Shown here: piece by piece, positions 1-12,031 of the stretch
Numbering within the stretch: the first letter of the stretch is position 1
Layout of the letters: each line of letters begins with the position of its first letter
Source of the DNA: Mariannaea sp. PMI_226
Lineage: Eukaryota; Ascomycota; Sordariomycetes; Hypocreales; Nectriaceae
Length of the DNA: 64,000 nt
Assembly (NCBI GenBank): GCA_024336345.1
Contig: JANFOG010000004.1
Span: forward strand, 1,426,001 to 1,490,000
Direction of reading: 5' to 3'
Made by a program: the position numbers and the translations under genes
Notes under the pieces: model-generated
What the model was told of the DNA's origin: nothing
The model's database searches: none
What the model saw: the letters and a program-made list of their open reading frames with translations, nothing else

Positions 1-836
1 ACCAACCTAAAAGCAGCAGCTAGCGAAACTCTGGGTCGGGTACTGGATGTATTCTAGGTCGGTGTCTCATCTAACCATGTCGCCTCAGTAAGACTGTGTC
101 TGGGTCTGTCCATGGACGAATTAACTTGGTCTGTAAGATAAATAAATGTACTCGGCACTTTGTGCGTACAGGAGCACGCTGTACCGACCTGCTTCGATTA
201 GGTAAAGTAGGTACCTAAGGTGAGAGGTAAGGTAGCTGAATTGCCATTGCCCCCCCCCCCCCCATGGAACGAACCATCAGCCGCTAAGCTACCTACGTAT
301 TTCGTGTCGTTATCGAAACTACCTACCTTCTGTACTGTATAGGGACGGGAGGTATTCCTCTGCCTAACACCTATACGGAGTAGGTTTGGTATGCATCCTT
401 TATGTTCCCAATTTTCCATCCTCAACTTCAACTACCTTCAAACTCTGTACCTCATACGTACTCCTATCTTGCGTACCCTACAACTCGCGCAAGTGGCGCT
501 TGAACCCGTGTCTACTCCCGTCCGCCACCCATTCCCTCTGGGTAACGACTACTGCTACCTGCATCATTGAGCTTCTAGCTTGAGACCCGGGCAGCTGCCT
601 ACCATCAGAACGTCGCATACGTGACCATTACCATTACCACCACCAACCTTGCCGTTGTCGCTGTAGTCGTCGTCATCACACCCTGTCCGCGTCAGGCTCC
701 TGTTGTCCACGTTACCGCTCTCTTCTATCATCGCGACTCGACTTTGCTTTCGTCATCATCATCAACCATGTACTAGACGGTCGTCTTCGAGCTACCAGAA
801 TCGACCGCAGCCTCTCCCACAGCGGTTTCAGTCACA
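1..836. other. intergenic / 5' region of the DUF300 gene
   Basis: No coding region is supportable here. The stretch contains a C homopolymer near 250, several TAGGTACCT-like words and, from about 600, a pyrimidine-rich CAC/ATC-rich leader running into the ATG at 837, which probably holds the promoter and 5' UTR of that gene. Confidence 0.6.
250..263. repeat. poly-C homopolymer (14 C)
   Basis: An uninterrupted run of 14 C residues is seen in the non-coding region. Such runs are length-variable and prone to sequencing error. Confidence 0.9.
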
Positions 837-2713
837 ATGGAGAGCTACCAGGATGCTTTGTCCGACGGTGGCACCGGCCAGAAGCTCACCCATGCTACCA
901 TTGTGGTGTCTGGCGTTGCATCTCTTGCGGCGACGTTAATGTCCATTGCGTAGGCGCTCCTTTCTGCGCGCCAGCTCAAAATACAGATTTGAACTAACCT
1001 CAGTGTACTACCACACAGGTCGATATTCCTTCAAGCGAAAAACTACCGTAAACCTTTACTCCAGCGATATGTCGTTCGCATCCTTCTCATGGTTCCCATC
1101 TACTCCATAGCTTCTTGGACCAGTATGGTCTCCCTGAAAGCCGCCGCGTTCCTCGACCCAATCCGAGATATTTACGAAGCCTTCACAATCTACACATTTT
1201 TCCAGTTGCTGATCAACTATCTTGATGGTGAAAGAGCGCTCATCGTCATGACCCATGGCCGAGCGCCAGTCCACCATCTCTGGCCGCTGGATCATGTCTT
1301 ATCCAAGGTTGACATTTCAGATCCTTACACTTTCTTAGCCATCAAGCGCGGTATTCTGCAGTACGCTTGGCTAAAGCCCATCCTAGCTCTGGCTGCAATC
1401 ATCATGAAAGCCACCGGGACGTATCAAGAAGGATACATTGGGCTCAACTCTGGTTATTTCTGGAGCGGCATCATCTATAACATTAGTGTCACTGTGAGTC
1501 TGTACTCACTTGGCCTCTTCTGGGTGTGCATGAATCGTGACCTTCAACCATTCCGGCCTGTTCCCAAGTTCTTGTGTGTTAAACTCGTCATCTTCGCCTC
1601 TTACTGGCAGGGCTTCTTCTTGTCAATCCTCGTCTGGATTGGAGCCATACCAGATAATGTTGATGGCTACACCTCAGACAACTTGGCGGCAGCCATTCAG
1701 GACGCTTTGATTTGTGTTGAGATGCCTATATTCGCCGTTGCTCATTGGTATGCCTTCTCTTGGCACGATTTTGCCGACAACAATATTTTATCTGCCCGCA
1801 TGACTTTGAACCATGCATTCCGGGATGCGTTTGGCATCAGGGATTTGATAGAGGACTCCAAAATCACTTTTCGAGGCGACACTTATGGATACAGGATATT
1901 TGACTCAGGAGATAAAGTCATGGCGCACGAAGACTCTCGTTCGAGACTGGGCCGACTCAAGGAAGGAATGCGCTATGAACGTGGCGGCAAGGGCAAATAT
2001 TGGATACCTAAGCCTGGCGAAATCAACAGCACAACTCCCCTGCTCAATTCAAATGGGGAAACAAGCTCGAATCGCCCGGATTTGATCAACGAGAACACCC
2101 ATGGTACCTTCGACGAGCCTCACATTGATACAGAAGAGGAGCACCTATATGATCAAGCCCGGCAATTGGAATATGGTGATTGGAATGTACGTACGGCACC
2201 ACCCAGTAAAGAGGAGTGACTAACTTTGCGATTCAGTATCCCGTCATCACGGCCAGTGAGCCTTTGAGAGAACGATATCGCTCCGCGGCCAGTTTTGGAA
2301 CCCCCTCCCCGGGTTTGACACCGTCCTCAATGAGACCACCCACCACCCGCCGGGCGCCTGCAACACCATCGAACAGCAAAGGCAAACAGAAAGCTACCGA
2401 ACCTCAGGCTGCCCCAGAACCTGAACCCATTATCCCAATCAAGAAGAAGAAAAAGGCCAAGAAAGTAGTGAAGCACGAGCAGCCAGATCCATCGAACCTT
2501 GGCCTCGGAAAAGGCCCTCCCGCGCCAGAGCCCGTTCAGGCCAGTGGGTATGATGAAATTACCAGTCCAGTCAGCGAGGAGGTAAATGCATGGGGTAGCA
2601 ATGTAAAAGATCATTCACAGGAAGAGCAAGATGTGTCAAGATACCAAGTGGCAGACGATGAGTTTTCGCAGAATATCTGGGGCCGGGATGAGGAGTCTAG
2701 ACCCGGGTTATAA
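837..2713 (+). CDS. DUF300 / TMEM184-family membrane protein
   Basis: Three exons are inferred: 837-949, 1019-2186 and 2237-2713. The introns (950-1018 and 2187-2236) are GT-AG, and the second has a CTAAC branch site. The protein is about 585 aa. The start is the first ATG in good context (CACAATGG) and opens a hydrophobic segment. The N-terminal two thirds has about seven hydrophobic helices and matches the solute-transporter-alpha/DUF300 family (human TMEM184, Ost-alpha), with the family-like segments YRKPLLQRYVVRILLMVPIY and NYLDGERAL. The C-terminal roughly 230 residues are charged, low in complexity and Lys-rich (IPIKKKKKAKK), probably a cytosolic disordered tail. Family members are vacuolar or plasma-membrane proteins of poorly defined transport or trafficking role; the exact substrate cannot be read from sequence. 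Confidence 0.88.
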
Positions 2714-3597
2714 TTGTTTATAGATAGATTGCCCCTGTCCCCATATGGCAGTGTGTAAATTTAGAATTCAAGCGAGGCGTTCACGGTTGCTACATGGATG
2801 TATCGAGTAGGCGAGTGTTACATAGCAGATTGGGAGGGAAGGGGTTGTTGAAATATTCGGGATAAATTGTTCATTTCTCATTGCAGACAATGCGAATCCA
2901 ATACCGTTAATTTCGGTTGAGTGTAGATTTCAAAGGTGGCGATCCGATCGCTGTGCGCCCAGTTTGTTCATCCCTCCCGATGCTTCAAGAGTGGATACGT
3001 CACAAATCATCCTTATGGTAACCAACTTGGAGCTTTTCTGGTTTCTCTTTCAACAGATAGTAACCATACTGTTGATATTAGGCATACTCGACCTTTTGTT
3101 GACTGCAAAGTATAGAAAGCGAAATAGTCTACATGTGTCAACTTTGAAATAATAGACTACGCCGTGGTCCATGAAATTGCTTTGTCTTTCCCAGTTAGGC
3201 AGAGGCGAAAGAATGATGGCCAAGCATATCGCTTAGTGCACACTATCACGCTTCCTAGTACCCAGGTATTGTATGCATAGCTATGTAACTTACATTAATT
3301 ATGTGCATACTCTTTGAAAAGAGCCGGGGGAATGCGCCGCCCAATCACCGAGCAGTCTCGGTATCGGAATATATTTCCTCCGTAGTTTGACAGGCGGTGT
3401 GAGAATTTTGTCGGTCAACGAGGGCAGAATCTAAGCCCACGGAGAGCATATCCCACCATCCCGAACCATTCAAAGGTATCGGCCGCTTCGTCGCGACCAG
3501 AGCTCCAACTCACCATTCTTGGCCGCTCTAAGGCGCCCACCCGTTTCTCCGACGAGGTTGCAGGCCTGGTGCTTGTAACACACTCCTCCTCCACGCA
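2714..3597. other. intergenic
   Basis: This region probably holds the 3' UTR of the DUF300 gene and the promoter of the regulator at 3598. Short open frames here have no recognisable protein features. I see no repeat or RNA gene. Confidence 0.6.
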
Positions 3598-5846
3598 ATG
3601 GGCCGAAAGCCCAACCCCCTCATCCTTGAGTACTTCGTCCGCGGCCCCAAGCTCAACGACAACAGCAACCGGTACCCGCATACGTGCAAACAATGCGGCG
3701 AAAGCTTTCCCAAGGGCCGCATAGACAGCTTGACAACCCATATTACCAAGAAATGTCCCGCCATTTCTGAATCAGACCGCATGCGTGCGTGCCTTGAATT
3801 GCACGGCATCACCCACGCTCGAGCTCCTCCCGACAGGCCTCCGACCGATGTACAGCCCAACGGACAACCAGTCGATATTGCCAGCTTACCTCAAGGCTGG
3901 AGTGCTTTAGAAACCCTCGCCGAAGCATCTCGTCAAGTTGACCTGAACGAAAATAACCGTGGTCAGAATGTTCAGGTCGGCCACGACCCCGCTAACCCCG
4001 CCAACGGACAACAGCCAGTAGTTGACCGCTTTGAACTCCGGGAGCAATTCACCCTTGATCATGCTCCTGTCAACTACGATGCCAAGTCTCAGCATGGCAA
4101 TAGGGGTGAGTAACTTTTTGCCTCAACGGATAACGATTCATGGACTTAACTCTCAGTCTTAGCAGGTGTTGCGCAGGCTTCGCTACCCGGCCCCGAATTA
4201 TCACCTGAGGAACGGCTACAGGCTTTTCTTCCTGGTAACGCTTCATCTCCCGATGTCTCCAATATCTCTGTTGCTGTTGCCGCCGCCGCTCGGTTAAACT
4301 CTTCCCTCCTCGACCCGCAGCTCGTCAACGAAAACCCATCCCCAACGCCTCCTCCGACCGTCGAGATCTCACCTCCAGCAGACGTCTCCCCCACCAGTGC
4401 AACGGCTCACGACGCGAGCATCTCGCAACCTTGGGGTGAAATGACCTACCTAGCCACCGCTTCTCCAGTCTCCATAGCCAACGAGCATCCTCCAGCACCC
4501 ATCCAGATGAGTAGGGGTGGCATCCGCATGGACACCAGTGATGGGCAGCTCAATGGGAGACCCCGACATGCTCGATCTCGATTCACGGCAGCTCGACGCA
4601 AAGAAGTCCAAGAGGTGCGAAAAATTGGCGCTTGTATCAGATGCAGGATTTTGAGGAAGAACTGTGGCAAGGGGACCCCCTGTGACACTTGTCGAAAGGT
4701 TCTGGCGCCCAGGGTTTGGAGGACCGGATGTGTTCGCACCAGGCTGCAAGAGCAGATCGACCTGTACTCAGCAGGTGTTCAAGTGGTTTTGTCGCAGAAT
4801 CGAATCAACCTGCTCAAGGGCCAACTCGAGATGATGAACAACGGCACTGTAATTGAAGTATCGCATTTCCCTGAAACGGAAAACAGCATTGTGCTCGAGG
4901 CATTGGTGGCTCTTCTGGACCCAACAGAAGCCCAGGCGGAAGTCCGACAGAGCAAGGAGCCATTTCATCAGGTCATTATGATTGACCAGGACGCGCAGGA
5001 TGTCCCAGCGAAAGTTGAGGCCTACATGCGCGATGTTTTTCACCTCTTTATCGAACGCGAAAGCTCGAGTTTCATGAAGGTCACGCTCGAACTCGCAATC
5101 CAGCAACTAGCAGAACAAGAAGACGACCTGCTCCGAAAATCTTTGGAGCTTTGGGGCTTAGTGGAATGCATTGATCGCGAGAGACAGTGGAACATTGTCG
5201 AGAAACCCGGTGCGGAGGGGGAGAGCCCAAGGTCGATCAAGGAAGTCCAAAGCCAAAACGATGCGGATATTTATACTATGATCTGCATGCAACTCAACGC
5301 TGCAGCTGAGAGAAAGGCCAATGTTACATCTAGGGCCCTGCTCAGCGGAATGCATCGCGTCCTCCAAGACAGCAAAGTCAAGATCACCTTCAAGATCTTC
5401 CTCACAGCACTCATCTTCTTGAACTGCGTCGAAAAGTCTACCTGGGCTTTCAAGGCTTGGGAGCAAGACCACCTTCGCCCCGGCTGGCCTCTAGAAAAGG
5501 ACCCGAGCGTTTTTACCCAACAAAGCAGCAATTTGGCCGGTCTTTTAAAGATGCTACTCGCAATCAGAAAAGCACTACCCCTAACCTCACGGGATTCCAC
5601 CGGGAAGCTGGTCACATCGGACCCAGATCCAATGGTGATTGAGTACTTCCAGAAGCTCGATCTTGATTGTAAGTTTTTTCTTCTCACAATTTCAAGTACA
5701 CACAACAGGAGGAGAGATGCTAATACGTCACAGACGATACAATTCAAGAACGCCAAGAAGGGTCACAGTTTGACCCTGCTGATTCCCGCTCGCTTGAACT
5801 CATGTTCTGCTCCCATCTCCTTCTCCCCCTGGCCCCGCATGTCTAG
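3598..5846 (+). CDS. fungal Zn(II)2Cys6 regulator with N-terminal BED-like zinc finger
   Basis: Three exons are inferred (3598-4105, 4166-5668, 5734-5846), giving about 707 aa. Near the N-terminus a C-X2-C-X14-H-X4-C arrangement (C30, C33, H48, C53) in HTCKQCGESFPKGRIDSLTTH resembles a BED-type finger. A second cysteine cluster starts at about residue 326 with C-X2-C-X6-C-X5-C-X2-C-X12-C (core ACIRCRILRKNCGKGTPCDTC), which fits a Zn2Cys6 DNA-binding domain whose last spacing is longer than usual. A Pro/Ser/Thr-rich region lies between the fingers, and a helical region without a clear name follows. Intron 1 ends TTAGCAG, so acceptors 3 nt apart are possible. Intron 2 has GTAAGT and a CTAATAC branch site. 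The likely role is a nuclear sequence-specific regulator; the target is unknown. It converges with SEC5. Confidence 0.82.
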
Positions 5847-6525
5847 GGCTTCCTTCCTGGATTCCCTGCGTCAAGGTGCCTCACTCGCCTCATCTTGCCA
5901 TTTGAGATCAGAAAAGAAACGAAACCAGAACTTGAATCGAAGAATAAGAGAAAAGCAGAGGGAAATATAATGAAGAAGTGGTGGGGAGAGGTCAATAAAG
6001 AAAACACCACAAGTCAGAAGCGTTTTGACGACCAGGGTGGATGGAGGCCGATTTTCCACCAATTTAATGGCTAATGACTTCATACGAACTACTTGATACC
6101 TTTTTCACGACGGATTTTAACAAAAAAAGTTATGTATGACTACGACGCTGGTGTCTGGACAATGTGTCCTATTTTGAGGGAGGGATGACGAAGGAAAAGG
6201 ATTAATTAAAAACATGATTTCTTATGGGTTGAAAACACCCAAGGCGTTTACGGTATAGATGAGGATATGCCTCAAGGTCTTCACCACAAAACAAAAAATT
6301 GGGGGAGAGAATTGCTCTATCAGAAATGTTCACAATACAAAGATTACCATACCAATCTTACATATTTTGCCATCTCAACAATAAAAGTCCAGACCTATCT
6401 TTCTTTCCGCGCACCTCTTATACACCCTCTACTCGTTGTTCTTTGATAAATCTCATGCTCTCATCGTCCCATAACGCGTATTCATATTATGACCATTCCC
6501 GTGCAATAACGCTGAAATTTCTTCT
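5847..6525. other. convergent 3' intergenic region
   Basis: AT-rich sequence lies between the 3' ends of the regulator (+) and SEC5 (-). It presumably holds both 3' UTRs. I see no further gene. Confidence 0.6.
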
Positions 6526-9500
6526 CTAACCAGAGGCTGTAGAGATACCACTATCGTTTCGGGTCGGGCCGTGGCCGGGACGCTTTGGCTTCCTGAAGCA
6601 GGCAAACTCATTCTTGCTGGCATCGCGAAGCCGCTTGAGAACGGCACGCATCTCAGGCAGTTCGTTTTGCAAACGAACGCGCGCTTCGTTGTCGGTGCGG
6701 CTGTCTAGCTCCTGGTATATCTGACTCTGGAGCTCGGAAGCTCGATCGGAGGTGTAGTGACTGAGAGTCTGGGCCACGAACTCGACGTCAAGCGTAGCCT
6801 GCATGAGAGCTTCAAGAGAATACCTCGGACGGCGGCGAAAGGCCTCGAGGAGTTGAGTAGATGTCTGCTCTAGAAGGAAAGACAGGACTTGGGACGTTAG
6901 AGATGGAGCGGTGGTAGAAACTTGAGAGTGGACCAGGACAAGAGAGAGCAGAGCCTCGTAAACATATGGCTTTGCAGCTCTAGGTCGTTGATTCTGATCA
7001 GGTGTCCAGTCAGTAGCCGCAACGCCAGCTTGAATTATGTCTCGAAGCCTCTCAATTGACTGCTTGGTATACGACTGGAAGAGCCTAGCATCAATCTGGC
7101 CTAGAACATCTCGAATAGTTTTAGACTCGTCTGTCAACTTAACAGAGAAGGCGTTTTCAAACTGAGAGTTAAGACTAGGTACCACCTGTGAGCGTAGAGA
7201 CTGAAGGTTGCTCAGTGTCATCAGCATCCGGATGTTCTAAATGAATGTTAGCATTTTTTCCAAACCACTCGATTCTTTCAACACGGCACTTACTCGATCA
7301 CCAGCATCTAATGTTCCCTTGCCAGACATCGCGGAAACTGCCGCCACAGCGAGCGAACTATCGTCATCAACCGACCAGTCATCATCGGCTTTCTTGAGCG
7401 AACGTTCTGCATTCTCAACCATGCCACTCAAGGCCTTGTACAGTGTAGAAACATATTGACTTCGGACCATCTGAAGCAACTTTGTAGGAGGCGGCAGGAC
7501 AATATCTCCAGCGCCTGGCTTGGACATGGCGTCAGATATATAAAGGATCTTCTGCATGCCTGATAGAAGGGCTCCTTCAAAAGCCGCAAAACTGGCTGGC
7601 ATCCTCGTTACATCACCAAGTTCGACTGATCTCTGCCAATCTTCCACGTACTTGATATTCTCGGCATCACGATTCCACGCAGCGCAAAGAGCTGCGACAC
7701 AACGCTCTCGAGAAGCACCAACCAGAGTCCTCAGGCGCTCCAAAACCTGACCATCGCCGGAAGCGAGGGGACGTATAGTTGCCATATCGCACGCTCCAGA
7801 ACCCACAAGGGCCAGCATCCGGGAGAGATAATGGACACCACTCATCGAGTTTGACCATGGTGGCCAGAAAGCAAGTTTCTCCCATGCCTCTCCCCGCTTG
7901 GGGGATGGTGCAGGAATGTTGCTTAGGTCGAAACTGAAGCGAGGGTCTCGCTTGGATGGTGTCAAGGCACCAGATATGGGTGTTGGTGGCACGGGAGTAT
8001 TAGGCGAGAGGGGCATAGGGGAGAAGAGCATCGAAATGTCATCAGGTGGCAGATCGGAAAAGAAGGTAAAGACATGCTCACGAATCATGTCCACCAACTC
8101 CACTGCCCCCTTCCGCAGCTCCATAATGTTGGTAGCTGAGAGTTGATGGTGGTGACGCGATTCGTCGCGCCATCCATTTGGCAAAGCGGCCTGCATATTC
8201 CCATCGATGAAGCCTTGCACCGTTTGCCAGAACTCGACTACCTCTCCGAGAATGCCTGAAGACGACAATAGATTGTTGAGAAAGGAGAGCATCTTTTCCC
8301 ACAGTTCAATAACTTCAGGAGTGTCATTTGAAGGTGGTTTTCCTTCAATCACAGGGCGTCCCAAAGATCGAAGATGATTTGCTATCATGTTTGGATTAGG
8401 CTTCTCGCCGCTTGCCAGCCTTCGGCGGAACACTTCGATCTCTACCTTGGCACGATCTGCGGTGTTTTGAATCTTGCCCTTTAAGTGATCATATCGACTT
8501 AGAAGCCACACCCATATCGGGTTATCCTCTGCTCCAAGCTCTAAAAGGAGACTGATAAGATCCATGTGCTGGTCTTGGGCCCGACCATTCATAGTCCCGG
8601 ATCTAGACACGGTATGCAAGTTGACCAGTCTTTTCCAGATATCCCTCTTAAAAATCCGAATCTGATTATCGACGTCATGCCACATTCGTCCAGCGATTAC
8701 CAACTGATATAGTTGTGGTTCCGTCGGGATGGCATCTGTTCCCAGTTCATCAGCAAGCCGACGAGCCTCATCGGCAATTTTCCTTGCGCGGTTGTACTCC
8801 TCAACCAGTGATTCGTAGTCTTTGCGCTTGATGCTGTCAGAAACTGAACTGCTCAATTCCACGTAGTCCTTGAATCTAGTCAAGTGGTTGGATACAGTCT
8901 TCAGATGCGCCTCCTTCTCCCGGCCGCCGAGAGCGGGACCCCAGACATCCTCTGCCTTTGCCGACACGTCCAGTAAAGGTCCCTTGATTCCCAAAACACC
9001 ATACTCGCTCTCCTTTGTGAGCGCATTCTTTTTGCGGTCATCGGGCGGGTTGGGTGTGGCTGGGCTGTTGAGGGCTAAGCCTGCAATGCTATTCCGGAAA
9101 CTGCTGCGACTAGCATGATGGCCATGGCCCCGAAGGCGAAGGCCAGGTGGCTCAACTCCACGGTACTTCATTTCCTTATAAACGTTGTCAATCGTGGCTT
9201 TGGCTTTGACGAACCGCTCAAAGTTCGTCTCAACGAGGACCTTGAGGGAGGCAGATTTTTGGTCGATAGACTGAGAAAGGACATCGAGACCGTTGACCAG
9301 GCTGCGGGTATCGGCATTAGAATGCATTTGCGACAAGAAAAGCGCTGGAGAGAAGGTCGTCGAGGAAAGGAGAAAGCGATTCCCTGTCAACAAGATATGT
9401 CAGCGACTCCTCCCCGCCCCCCAGGACCCATATCATCATCGAACGACATACTCAGTTTCGTATCATCTTGGAGGGGCATTCCCAGATGCGTCAGCGACCT

Positions 9501-9776
9501 GAGAACACTGTCGGACGTTCCCAAGGGATCAGGTTCATCTTTTTGGACCAGACTCCCCACACCTCCAGCGCCAGCTTCTGACCCTGGAACAATGCTCTTC
9601 CGGTGGCTCACAGCCCTTTCCAAAGCTTGGTATCGCGACTTTCTCCGTTCCAGTTTCGCGTTCTCCTTTTCGCCCTCGTCGTCAGAATCTACGAGGTCCT
9701 TCGAGGCCGGCCATTCTGAAGGGAAAGCTGTTGGGATCTGGTAGAAATCAAGGATAGTGCGTTCGTAGTCGGCCAT
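6526..9776 (-). CDS. sec5: exocyst complex component Sec5
   Basis: Three exons on the minus strand: 9776-9452, 9383-7294 and 7236-6526, giving about 1041 aa. The start is the ATG at 9776 (MADYERTILDFYQ), with A at -3 and G at +4; an upstream in-frame GTG is not needed. Residues 110-170 carry the conserved fungal Sec5 block (RFLLSSTTFSPALFLSQMH, then a helix with SASLKVLVETNFERFVKAKA), followed by long helical bundles as expected for exocyst subunits. The family tethers post-Golgi vesicles at the plasma membrane within the octameric exocyst, downstream of Rho and Rab GTPases. Both introns are GT-AG and 57-68 nt. The C-terminal tail is basic and Ser-rich. It is divergent from the IDH2 gene. Confidence 0.94.
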
Positions 9777-10518
9777 ATTATACACGGACGACCAGGGGAC
9801 TGCCAGGAGGTGGGGGGGAGAATAACTCTAAGCACGAGGGGCATGCTTGGCCTCTATCGTGTAGAGGCAGTATCCAGTGGAATATCTTATTGAGTTTCTC
9901 TCAGCAGGACACACAACCTTGCATGGGTCAGTTCTGCAAGCTGGAGAATGTAAGTGGAGAGGAGGTATTAGTAGCTTGTCGCGAACTAAGGTCAGATAGT
10001 TTGCTTTGACGGTGGACGTTGAAGCTCAAGCTTGACTTAAGGTAGGAACTGGTATGGGGTTATGTGGCGTCTGCGGCGTCTGTGGCGTCTGTGGCAGTTC
10101 GCTTGTGGCTTGGTTACAGGCTTAAGCGCGACTGTGGCTAGTACGTTGAATGTGCACAACGTTACGTCAGTTGCTACCAGGCAAGCGGAAGTCCGGCGGC
10201 TCCGAGTCTTGAAGCCGAACAATCTTTGCCAAAGATTGTCAAAATTCAAAGAAACCCCGCGGAAAAGTGGGGGAAAGTGGACCTATAGTGGATGCAGGCG
10301 CCACACTTACCGTGGCTGAAGATTTCTGTCAATGCAGGTTGGTTCGCTGGGTTGCATTGGTACTGTTTTCCACTCGGCTCACGGGTACAGAGGGAAACTT
10401 CATCTTCAAACTTCTTTTTTTTTTTTTTTTAAGATCCAGGCTATCCTTTATCTCTTACCCTCTCCCCTCTTCCCTCTTTGTTCCCAAAGGCCGCCTGTAA
10501 CCCCTCTCAACCTTCGCA
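9777..10518. other. shared promoter region, SEC5 / IDH2
   Basis: About 740 bp lie between two divergent housekeeping genes. The IDH2 side ends in a T-run (about 10414-10430) followed by a pyrimidine-rich stretch to the ATG, a common arrangement around fungal transcription starts. It also has a run of GGCGTCTG-like repeats near 10065-10095. Confidence 0.6.
10356..10360 (-). promoter_or_regulatory. CCAAT box upstream of IDH2
   Basis: ATTGG is read on the plus strand (CCAAT on minus), about 160 bp before the IDH2 start. CCAAT is the binding core of the fungal HAP/CBC complex, which controls respiratory and TCA-cycle genes in other fungi. A five-base match is weak evidence by itself. Confidence 0.3.
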
Positions 10519-12015
10519 ATGCTGGCCATTCGTGCTCTCTCCAGCCCTGTTTCCAGGCACGCCCTGCGAACAGCTCCCCGCGCCGCTACGTCCTGGGCCG
10601 TCTACGTATGAGACCAATATAGCTTCAACACAACAACCACACATCACTGCTAACTATTGCTTGCAGAACCGATGCTACTCGACCGCCGGCGACCGAGTCG
10701 CCAAGTATGAGGGCACCAAGGATTCCAATGTACGTTTGCGCACCAGATTAATTTCTTTTCCCCGTCTTATTCACCAAGCATCGGCTGGTCCGAGCTACGA
10801 TGGCCGAGTAAAAACCACTCAGTCGCAAGACCTCGGCAAGCCTGTTTGAACCTTCAACTTACTAAAACAAATTTGTTCAGGGTAACTTCCTCGTCAGCTT
10901 GATCGAGGGTGACGGCATTGGACCTGAGATCTCCCAGTCTGTCAAGGACATCTTCGCTGCTGCCAAGGTATGTGCTTCACCAAAAGGCTCAATTTGCCGT
11001 GTAAGCCACGATGCACTAACACGCCAATTTAGACCCCTATTGCTTGGGAGCCCGTCGACGTCACCCCTATCATCAAGGATGGCAAGACTGCTATCCCTGA
11101 CGCTGCCATTGAGAACATCCAGAAGAACAAGATTGCCCTCAAGGGTCCTCTCGCTGTATGTACACCTAGCTCGAACCCATGCAGCCTGCTTGGCGTAGTT
11201 ATCTAACCATCATATTATTACAGACTCCCGTTGGCAAGGGCCACGTCTCTCTTAACCTCACTCTCCGACGAACCTTCAACCTCTTCGCCAACTTGCGACC
11301 TTGCCGCTCTGTTGCCGGTTTCAAGACCCCCTATGACAATGTCGACACTGTCCTCATCCGAGAGAACACTGAGGGTGAATACTCTGGCATTGAGCACGTC
11401 GTCGTCGATGGTGTCGTCCAGAGCATCAAGCTCATCACTCGCGAGGCCTCTGAGCGCGTCCTCCGATTCGCCTTCCAGCACGCCGAGTCCATTGGCCGCA
11501 AGAAGGTCCGCGTCGTGCACAAGGCCACTATCATGAAGCTGTCCGATGGTCTCTTCCTCAAGGTCGGCCAGGAGGTCGCCAAGGACTTCCCTGGCATCGA
11601 GTTCGACGCCGAGCTCCTTGACAACAGCTGCCTCAAGATGGTTACCGACCCCACCCCCTACAACGATAAGGTCCTTGTCATGCCCAACCTCTACGGCGAC
11701 ATCCTGTCCGATATGTGCGCCGGTCTCATTGGTGGCCTGGGTCTCACTCCCTCAGGAAACATTGGTGACGAGTGCTCTATCTTCGAGGCCGTCCACGGCT
11801 CTGCTCCCGATATTGCTGGCAAGGGCCTGGCCAACCCCACTGCCCTGCTCCTCAGCTCCATCATGATGCTCCGACACATGGGCCTCACCGAGCACGCTGC
11901 CCGCATCGAAACGGCCATTTTTGATACCCTGGCGGAAGGCAAGGCCCTCACTGGTGATCTTGGTGGCAAGGCCAAGACCCACGAGTATGCCAATGCCATC
12001 ATTGCCAAGCTGTAA
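10519..12015 (+). CDS. idh2: NAD-dependent isocitrate dehydrogenase subunit 2, mitochondrial
   Basis: Five exons: 10519-10605, 10667-10729, 10881-10967, 11033-11155 and 11224-12015, all joined in phase 0, giving about 383 aa. The N-terminus ([20 protein letters not shown], followed by NRCYST) is a typical amphipathic mitochondrial presequence. The isocitrate/isopropylmalate dehydrogenase fold follows, with IEGDGIGPE, the [12 protein letters not shown] substrate loop, a [13 protein letters not shown] block, and the metal-binding region [20 protein letters not shown] before a C-terminal [20 protein letters not shown]. The reaction is NAD-dependent oxidative decarboxylation of isocitrate to 2-oxoglutarate in the TCA cycle, as a hetero-oligomer with subunit 1. 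The last exon is strongly biased to C-ending codons, as in highly expressed genes. Length and motifs match the catalytic IDH2 subunit. Confidence 0.96.
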
Positions 12016-12031
12016 ATAAAAATAAAATATT
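12014..12031 (+). terminator. A/T-rich polyadenylation-like element of IDH2
   Basis: AATAAA overlaps the stop codon and is followed by AATAAAATATT. This fits a fungal poly(A) positioning element, but its use cannot be seen from sequence. Confidence 0.35.

Noticed and set aside
11218..11654. Long minus-strand frames opposite IDH2
   Set aside because: They mirror the strongly C-biased codons of IDH2 and show no protein family features.
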